DNA from: Anaeramoeba flamelloides
Lineage: Eukaryota; Metamonada; Anaeramoebidae
Direction of reading: 5' to 3'
NCBI GenBank assembly: GCA_027625915.1
Contig: JANTQA010000063.1
Span: forward strand, 3,534,001 to 3,598,000
Length of the DNA stretch: 64,000 bases
Shown here piece by piece: positions 56,533 to 64,000 of this stretch; the stretch's first letter is position 1; each line of letters begins with the position of its first letter. The notes beneath the pieces are model-generated. The model was not told the DNA's origin. It saw only the letters and a list, made by a program, of their open reading frames with translations, and did no database searches. Made by a program: the position numbers and the translations under genes.

Positions 56533-56850
56533 TATAAATATATAATCCTCCTTTTTTTAAAATTTAAAAAAATAACAAAACATAACAATCTCAACAAATA
56601 TTTTCAGCCTGAAAGTAAAAGTGTAAATGAAAATAACAAAAAAACCTAAAAAATCCAACAAAAAAATAAATAAAGAATAAAAAAACGAAATCTTTCAAAA
56701 ATTTAGATTTTAATTTTTAAAAAATCTTTCAAAGTTCTATAAAACAAAACTTAAATTTATGCACTTCATAATATTATTTATTTATTTTTCCCTTTTCTAA
56801 TTCAATATAAAATTTTTAAACCTTTGTATAAAAAAAACCAATAACTATAG

Positions 56851-59751
56851 TATTTTTCTGGGGAATTTTTGAATTCAAAGAAAAAAATATTTCCAATCAA
56901 AATAATAGCAACTATTTTTGTTTAGTATCTGTTGATGGAATAACATTTATACCTATTTTTGAATCAACAAAAACAAATATTAGAAATACTTATTTTATCA
57001 AATTAAAGGAATGTTTAAACTTCACACTAAACTTCACCGAAAGTACAAATATAAATGAAAATGAAAATGAAAATGAAAATGAAAATGAAATAGAGAAGAA
57101 AAAATTGCAATTAACAATTACAAAAAAAGATCAAAATCAAATCAAACTCTTCTCTCAAAATTGTTATCAACTGGTATTTTTACATTCTGTTTTACAAATT
57201 TTATCAAAAGAATTAGAATTAAAAAATACATTTTTCCATACCCAATTGGGCAGTTTACATAATGTCCAACTTCTATATCGCCCTATTGCAGTTAAATTTT
57301 TTTGTTTATTATTACATTTAAAAAATAACACAAACAATAAAAACAACAACAACAATAATAATAATAATAATAATGAAAATGACAATGCAACTAATTGTGT
57401 TTTAAGCTCTTTAATTAATCAAGAAAATAATGGAATTCATTTATTTTTTAAACTTTTAAAACAAAATGAATTAATTTTAACATCATTGGATTCATTGATG
57501 TTTGATACCACAAGTTTACATTTTTTATTTTCTTTTTTTGTCACTCTATGTTGGTTCCTTCCTGACCCTATATTTTGTATTAAAAGGGAAGATTTACATT
57601 TAATTTTTGATCCAGGTTTGATCTTTTTTCTTTTTTCTTTTTTTTTTTATTTTTTTTTTGTTGGATGTGAATTAAATAGGAATTATCAACAATATTCGAA
57701 TTTTCATAACAACTCGACAAATTAGTGATTAATTTATCTTTTCATGATAATGTAATAATATCAACAATTTTTGTTTTTTGCTGATAATTTGAAATATTTC
57801 TGATAATATTAAAAACTTGCGAGAATGAACAAATTCACGATAATAAAAAAAAAAAAGTTGTAATAGATTCAGAAAAAATTTTAGTTTTAATTAATCCCTA
57901 AAAAAATTGACTTAAAAATTCAATAAATATTACAAAAAAAAATTGTAAAAATAACGTAAGTGATGCTTTATTATTTATATTTTTTGCAACAGAATAAAAA
58001 TTATATCTTAAATTTTTGAGTTGGCAAATACATTTTCAATAATAATTGTTAAATTCTAGAAAAATATTTTTATTTGTGATAAAATCAGATATTAGCGATA
58101 TTCGTCCAAAATCCAGATAATCCTATTTTCTCATGAATAAATTCTTTTTCAAGAATTTCCCTAATTCAGAAATTAAAATATTTTACCTATATATTTTAGA
58201 GAAATGATTCGAAGAACGATCATTTAACTTTATATCGGAATAATTTCAAATTGTAAAAATATTATCTTAATTGTATAAAAATTATAATTTTTAACTCTTA
58301 TTTATTCATTTTTTTTTCTTTTTTTCTATTAATATTTGTAAATAGGTAAATCGGATAAAGATAATATAAACCAATTATGCACTGTATTTAATAAGTTATC
58401 TTTTAATATCCACAAAAATATTGGATTAATTTTTATAATATGTAATTTTATTGATTCAAATCTTGAAAATGATTTCATTTCACAAACTTTACCAATAGTT
58501 ATTATAAATATTATTCATTTATTTCCAATTTATCAAGAAAATTATTTTGAAACATTTAATGAAATTAAACGGCAAATTTTTATCATTTCGTTTATTATTG
58601 ACAATGCACATGTAAGTTTTTTTTCTTCATTTTTTATTTTTATTAAAAAACAATTTAATAATTTCAATGTTTTTTTTTTTTTTTATAAATAATTATCTTT
58701 AAATAATTTTTCAAAAACTTCACGTTGATAGATTATATTTCCATTACAATCACAAATTTTAAATTCAATTTTATTCATAAATGATGATAAACAAAATAAT
58801 TTTAATGAAAATATTTTATCAGAACAGTCAACAAACAATAAAGAAAACAAAAGGAATAAAAAAAACAAACATGAACCCTTAAATATAAACAAAATTGTAG
58901 ACAAAGAAATGGGTAAGAATGTTGAAACAAGAGATCTTACAGTTTTCGAGGCGGGTGGCAAAGATAAAGAAACCAAAAATTACGAAAAAAATGGGATAAA
59001 AATTGAAATCGAAAAAGAAAAAGAAAAAGAAAGAAAATATTTTTTTGAAAACGGAAATGGTAAAAATCCCGACGAAGAAAATAAATTATCTATTCGCGAT
59101 TCAATTGATTCCCATAGTTCTTCAAAAAATGACTCCGGTCAATTTTTCTTAAATCTTCGAAATTCAAAAGAATTAGATGATCTTATTCTTGACGAAAATG
59201 ATAATGATAATTATGATGGCAATATTCATAATAAAAACATGGATCCAGAAACTTATCTCGAAAAATACTATTTTAATAGTAATCTGTTGTTACCCATGCT
59301 GCCACCTAAATTAAATCATCTCCAAGATATGCAAATTAATGAAAAAGAAAAACAAAAAAAAAATTTAAAAATTATCTCAATAATTGAAGAAGAAACTCAA
59401 CAATTTGATAAAATTTTTCAATTAATTTTTCAGATTAAATTTGGTAAATCTCCATATGATGAAAGACAAAATTTACAATTATTGCTTGAAGATCTCTGTT
59501 TCGAACTTTCTAATATTAGTTTAGGTTTAGCTGTTGAAACTAATGAATTTTACAATTTTTTAGATATCTCAAAGACTTTACTCGAAATCCAAAAGGAAGA
59601 TTTGGAAGTTATCGATGATCACATTCTTTTAAAAATCAAAGATGAATTCAAAAATGATCTTGGAAAAAACAAAATAAAAACAGAGAAAAAAATGTTCAAA
59701 ATAGTTTCGAAATTTGGTAAACGATCACAAAAAAATAACATCATTAATTAA
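56851..59751 (+). CDS. Large helical protein of unknown family, 5' end not found
   Basis: Three exons join in phase: 56851-57615, 58346-58611 and 58732-59751, about 680 codons. Exon 1 follows an ACTATAG acceptor and begins FFWGIFEFKEKN. It continues with alternating Leu/Phe-rich helices (NCYQLVFLHSVLQILSKELE, SLHNVQLLYRPIAVKFFCLL), interrupted by Asn runs from an AAT microsatellite near 57355. Exon 2 is again helical (FNKLSFNIHKNIGLIFIICN). Exon 3 starts with an Asn/Lys/Glu-rich acidic linker and ends in a folded-looking segment (QLLLEDLCFELSNISLGLAV) and a basic tail. This resembles an armadillo/HEAT-type scaffold in texture, but I recognise no family. The exon reading needs one upstream nucleotide, so at least one 5' exon is missing, probably beyond the transposon at 55988. 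Confidence 0.7.
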
Positions 59752-60768
59752 TTTTTATATTTATTTGTAAAGAGTATTAATTTGTAAAAATATTTTAAAG
59801 TTAAAATTTTTATATTTTATATATGCATTTACTTTAAAAAAAAAATAAAAATAAAATATATTATTTTTGTTGCGTATTAATATTAAACTGGAGATTTTTT
59901 ATTTTGAGTTTAGATCTTTGTTATTTGGCATTCATTTACTTTTTCTTTCTTTGTTTTTTTTTTTTTTTTTTTTTTTGTTGATAAATTGTATTATTTTAAA
60001 TCTAAAAAAAATACTAAAAAAAAGAAAAACTAAAAAATAAAAAGGCCAAGATACTATACAAAGAACAATCTTTTTAAAATCCCTTTTCAACTAAAATCCA
60101 TTTCAAAAATTGTGATTCACCTGAAATAATAAATTGAAAAACAAAAAGATATCTTTTGTATTCAAGAACAACTATAATTTAAACCCTGATTCATAATTCA
60201 CTTTAAATCATTCTAAATATATAAAAACCTGATATTTTAAAAATAAAATAAAAATAAAATCCAAAAACCAAAAAAAAGTGAGTAACAATTTTTGAAATGA
60301 GCATTTAAGGATTTTTTATTACTAAAATTTTGAATAGTAAAAAGTTGAACAAGAAGATTTTTTATTGACTAATAATTAAATTCATTTTCAAAGACATTAG
60401 ATACTTTCAATTATCTGTATATTATTTGTCTTTTCGAGGATCTTTTTTTTTTTTAAAAGATAATTTAAAAAAAAAAAAAAGAAAAAGAAAAACAAAAAAC
60501 AGAAAAATAATTTATAAAAGAAAAATTTTTAAACAATTTGAAAAAAGTAAAAAAAAAAGAAAAGAAGAACAAAAATTTGAAAAGGCAAAACAAAAATTTG
60601 AGAAAATTTGCAAAAATGATTCATTCCAAAAAGTTGAAAATATTTTTTTGATAAGAATACAGGGGAAAACCCTCAAAAAAACTTCGATTAGAATCATAAA
60701 TAGAGTCAAAATTTTTGAAAAATAGCATATTTTAAATATCGTGTATATTTTTTGAAGGCTAAAAATAA

Positions 60769-60804
<36 letters not shown>

Positions 60805-63175
60805 GTATTGGGGCTGTACTTTTGTAATTCAATATTTATTTTTTTTATGAAAAAAAATTTCATTATACTTTATAAAATACCAGATATTTCTATTATAAAT
60901 TAACTGGTAGTTATCAAAGGTGTTTTTGAAAATCTGAAGAAATTATTAATTTTTATTATCGGTTTAAGTGAAATACAAAGTTTAAATTAGTCGTGGAATC
61001 TGTTTAATTTATTATTGTGTTTTTTTTTTTTGAAAATAAAAAACCTCGAACTCACAAACTTATTTTTACAAATGTTTTTATTGTAATAGATAGCTTCTCT
61101 GGAATAAAAAAAGGTTTATACAGTTTTTAAAACATCTTTGAGATATTAATATTTAAAATTGTGCCCTTTTGAAGTTTTTTCATTTTTTTTAGACAAAATA
61201 TTTTAAATGTGATAAGTACTGATTATTGAATACCGCCTTGTTCAATTTTCGAGTATAAAAAATATTAAATAAATCCTATCTATACTATGAAACGAAAATG
61301 ACTTAATAATTAAGCTTTTTACAAAATATAAAACCATTTTAATATACAAAAAAAAATATAAATAAATATTAAATAAAATAAAAATAAACAGTTTGTAAAT
61401 TTTTGAAATAGTTGAAACAAAATAATATATCTATATTTTTTTTTTGATATTTCTAATAAAATTAAGATCTTTTTGAAAACACAACCAATAAAATAATATG
61501 ATGTAGTTTTTTCTATTTGTGGTGTCTTAAATTTAACTTGATATCATTCTATAAATAAAAAAATTGATATAGGTGATATTATTTCGAAATTGAATAAATA
61601 AATGAAATTCGAACAATAAAATGAAAGTATGATTGAAAAATTTTTTAAAAAATAAAATTATTTATATAATGTATGATTTTTTTTTAATCTGTGTTTTTAA
61701 CCATTTTAACTATATTAAAATTTTTGAATTGTTGATTATTTTTTTTTCAAATAAAATATTTTTCAAAGGAAATGGTACATCCCCCAAATCAGCAACACTA
61801 TTGAAATTGATTATTAATTGGATGAATTACGAATTGGTGATTTTCATTTTAATTTATTCATTTTTAGTAATTTTAATTTATGGGTATTTAACAGTTGGAA
61901 AATGAAAAAAAAACAAGATAAGAAGAAGAAAATTTGGAAATAATTTGCAATTATAAAAATGAAAAAAAAATTTGTTTCATTGTGAATGTGCTAGATATGT
62001 GAATTTAAAATATCACTATTGTATTTATGCATGAAACAAAGAAAAAAGAAAAGATTCGAAAAAACAATTCCAACAAAATATCCAGAAAAATTAGAGCTTT
62101 ATAATAAAAATAAGAATTTAAAGAAAAAATCATTGACCTTTAAAAAGTTATCAATAAAATGTAGAAAATTTTTTCCAAATTCGCCATATTCAATAGTTTT
62201 TATTGTTTTGATAATTATTTTACCTTATTATGTACAAAAGGGGATTTCTCATTTCAAATAAAAGTAAACATCAATTTGAAAATATTTAATTTTAATTGTG
62301 ATTTTTTTTTTTTTTCATGATTTGTAAAGACCTAGTTAGAGTGTTTTTTTTTTTATGTTTTAAAGAGTTTCTTATATTTCAGAATAATATTCAGATTAAT
62401 TTGATTCATCTTTCAATAATTCTTGAATTTTCAATTGTCCTTTTATTTAAAAAATAGATTTTATTCTCTCTTCGTATTAATATCCTACACAAGAAACTCT
62501 TTATGAAAAAAAAAATAATATTTATCATAATTATTTGAATTTTTCTATGTTTTTAAAAAAATATAATCAAAAAAAATTAAAAAAAAAAGAAAATATTTTG
62601 ATAATTTCTAAATGAAAGAATTAATTTTCTTTGTATGGTTTTATAAATAATTAAAATTTTCAAAAAAAAAATTATGAAAAAAATAAAGGGAGATATTTTT
62701 ATTAATTTGTATTAATTTAAGATTTATGTTAAAGAGAAAAATAGACCAAGTTTCAATTTTTCGTATTTTGTGGGAAAAATAGGAATTTTCAAATATTGGC
62801 AATTATTTTTTGGCACATCAAATCACTTTTTTTTTACATTGAAAACAAATAAATATAACTCAATTCAATTAAATTGGAAAAATAAGAAATAAGAAACTTT
62901 CAAATACAAAAACAAATAATAATTTATACTTTTTTTTATTCTAAGCAATTCTTTCAAAGTTTATTAAATTTCTTATTGATTTATGTAAAAAAAGGTATAC
63001 TATTATTACTAATTTTTCAAATAATTGCCTTTTTATTTTAGAATTGTTAAATTGTGGGTTTATTTTTAAGGGTTTTGATTAAAATTAGAGTTGAAACCCC
63101 CCCTTCTTAATAAAGAAAAGAGAGAAAAAAACGGAAACAGAAACCAGAATGATAGAAATTTTATTTTTTTTACAT
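59752..63175. other. Intergenic region with decayed repeats
   Basis: No gene. The 99-codon Lys-rich frame at 60426-60725 is A-tract noise. A TTA-trinucleotide run lies at ~60771-60803. 61770-62460 is the second copy of the ~700 bp repeat found in RasGEF intron 2; its frames (for example KNLKKKSLTFKKLSIKC) are transposase-like at best. Confidence 0.5.
61770..62460. repeat. Dispersed ~700 bp repeat, second copy
   Basis: It aligns in order with 34590-35285 (TTGGTGATTTTCATTTTAAT, TTATCAATAAAATGTAGAAA and a TTTTATGTTTTAAAGAGTTT block). Divergence is considerable, so both are old. No boundaries or target duplications are visible. Confidence 0.5.
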
Positions 63176-63659
63176 TACTGTAGTCAAAATAAAGCGTGCC
63201 AAAAAATATAAAGCGTGTTTCAAAATAAAAAGCGTGTTTTTTTGTTATAGAAAACCTATACATCAACCGATCAAAGAAACCAATAATAAACCCGAAAAAA
63301 ATATGGTATTGGTTTCTTAAAGTTCTATTATTTAAAAGTAAAATTCTAAAAATAAAGGATCAAATTGGAATATTTATCTCAAAAAATAGAGTTAATTTTT
63401 GCAAGAAAATTTTAATAATAAAAAAAACAAAAAATTTCAAAAAAATTGAGAATATTATGGAAAATTTTCAACTAATTGCATTAATAATTTAAATTTTACT
63501 GAAAATAACCAGTACTTTACTTTCAAAATTGATTTGGGCTCAGGTATACTATTTGGTAGTAGATTGGATGTTGCCTTGGTACAAGAATAAAAAAAAGCAC
63601 GGATAATATTTTGAAACACGGATTATAGTCGTTGTGCACGCATTATTTTGATCACTGTA
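63176..63659. mobile_element. TA-flanked 484 bp element with GCGTG repeats
   Basis: The left end is TA-CTGTAGTCAAAATAAAGCG; the right end reversed is TA-CAGTGATCAAAATAATGCG. Inside the left end AAAGCGTG occurs three times within ~50 bp; the right end carries GCACG and ACACGG counterparts. CAGT-like termini with TA flanks point to the Tc1/mariner group. The 66-codon minus-strand frame overlapping the left end is not convincing. After 63659 I see nothing to annotate. Confidence 0.7.
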
Positions 63660-64000
63660 AGAATCACAAAAGATTAGATACATTTGGAAAAGAGAACAGG
63701 ACACTAAAAGGAAAATAAAGATTTTAACAATAGGTTCTGTTTAAGTCCTGTTGTACATAAATTTTTCAAACAAATTTTGAAATTTGAGTTTCCGTCTGCA
63801 CCTTAAAAAAATATAAAAAATTCATTTTTTTTAATTCATTCTTCAATAATTTAGAATTTCTTGTAAGTAAAATTAGGCTTCCTTCTACCTTTTTGAAAAC
63901 TTAAAATATATAAAATTTCCTTCTCTTTTCATTTCTTCTTTTTCTTTGATATTTTACAAAAAAAAATAAAAGATCCATAAATTTCAAACAATGGAATATT

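Noticed and set aside
60426-60832. Lys-rich frame and its Asn/Phe-rich antisense
   Set aside because: Produced by A tracts and a TTA trinucleotide run; no protein-like segment.

Overview
The window looks like nuclear DNA of an AT-rich, intron-bearing unicellular eukaryote, plausibly a free-living amoeboid or flagellate protist. The evidence is GT-AG introns with coding phase kept across them, Asn/Ser/Lys-rich low-complexity proteins, and eukaryote-only families (FG nucleoporin, CLASP, CAP-Gly, RasGEF, PH). The exact lineage cannot be fixed from the sequence. I found no rRNA or tRNA genes, no CRISPR array and no recognisable virus-derived element.

Layout. 3.0-4.5 kb: a minus-strand ZCCHC10-like zinc-knuckle protein. 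10.7-15.3 kb: a plus-strand CLASP-like TOG-domain gene, possibly continuing into a Lys/Glu-rich exon at 20.5-22.1 kb. 23.9-26.9 kb: a plus-strand Nup98 homologue. 38.1-31.4 kb: a minus-strand RasGEF in four exons. 42.6-41.6 kb: a minus-strand CAP-Gly/coiled-coil protein, divergent from a plus-strand MECR-like enoyl reductase at 43.1-48.9 kb in two exons. 53.0-53.9 kb: a PH-domain protein. 56.9-59.8 kb: a 5'-incomplete helical protein I could not identify. Many exon joins were worked out by hand from splice sites and phase, so true genes are longer than single open frames suggest.

The rest is dominated by short non-autonomous DNA transposons. There are at least seven families: a Tc1/mariner-like hairpin beginning TA-CAGTCAGTTCC; a GGGGCCC-ended TA element; a larger TA element into which it has jumped; a TTAA-bounded 0.7 kb element; a 75 bp AT-rich hairpin; a 1.2 kb element with TCGCGA subterminal arrays; and a 0.48 kb TA element with GCGTG repeats. 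They fill the long introns (1.0, 2.8, 3.1 and 4.7 kb) as well as intergenic DNA.

The genes do not form an operon-like system. Two encode proteins of microtubule-tip-associated families (CLASP and CAP-Gly), one nuclear pore transport, one Ras signalling and one organellar fatty-acid synthesis. The most noteworthy points are a Nup98 that ends at the usual self-cleavage site, a transposon insertion whose empty site is preserved in a sister copy, and the TCGCGA-array element.
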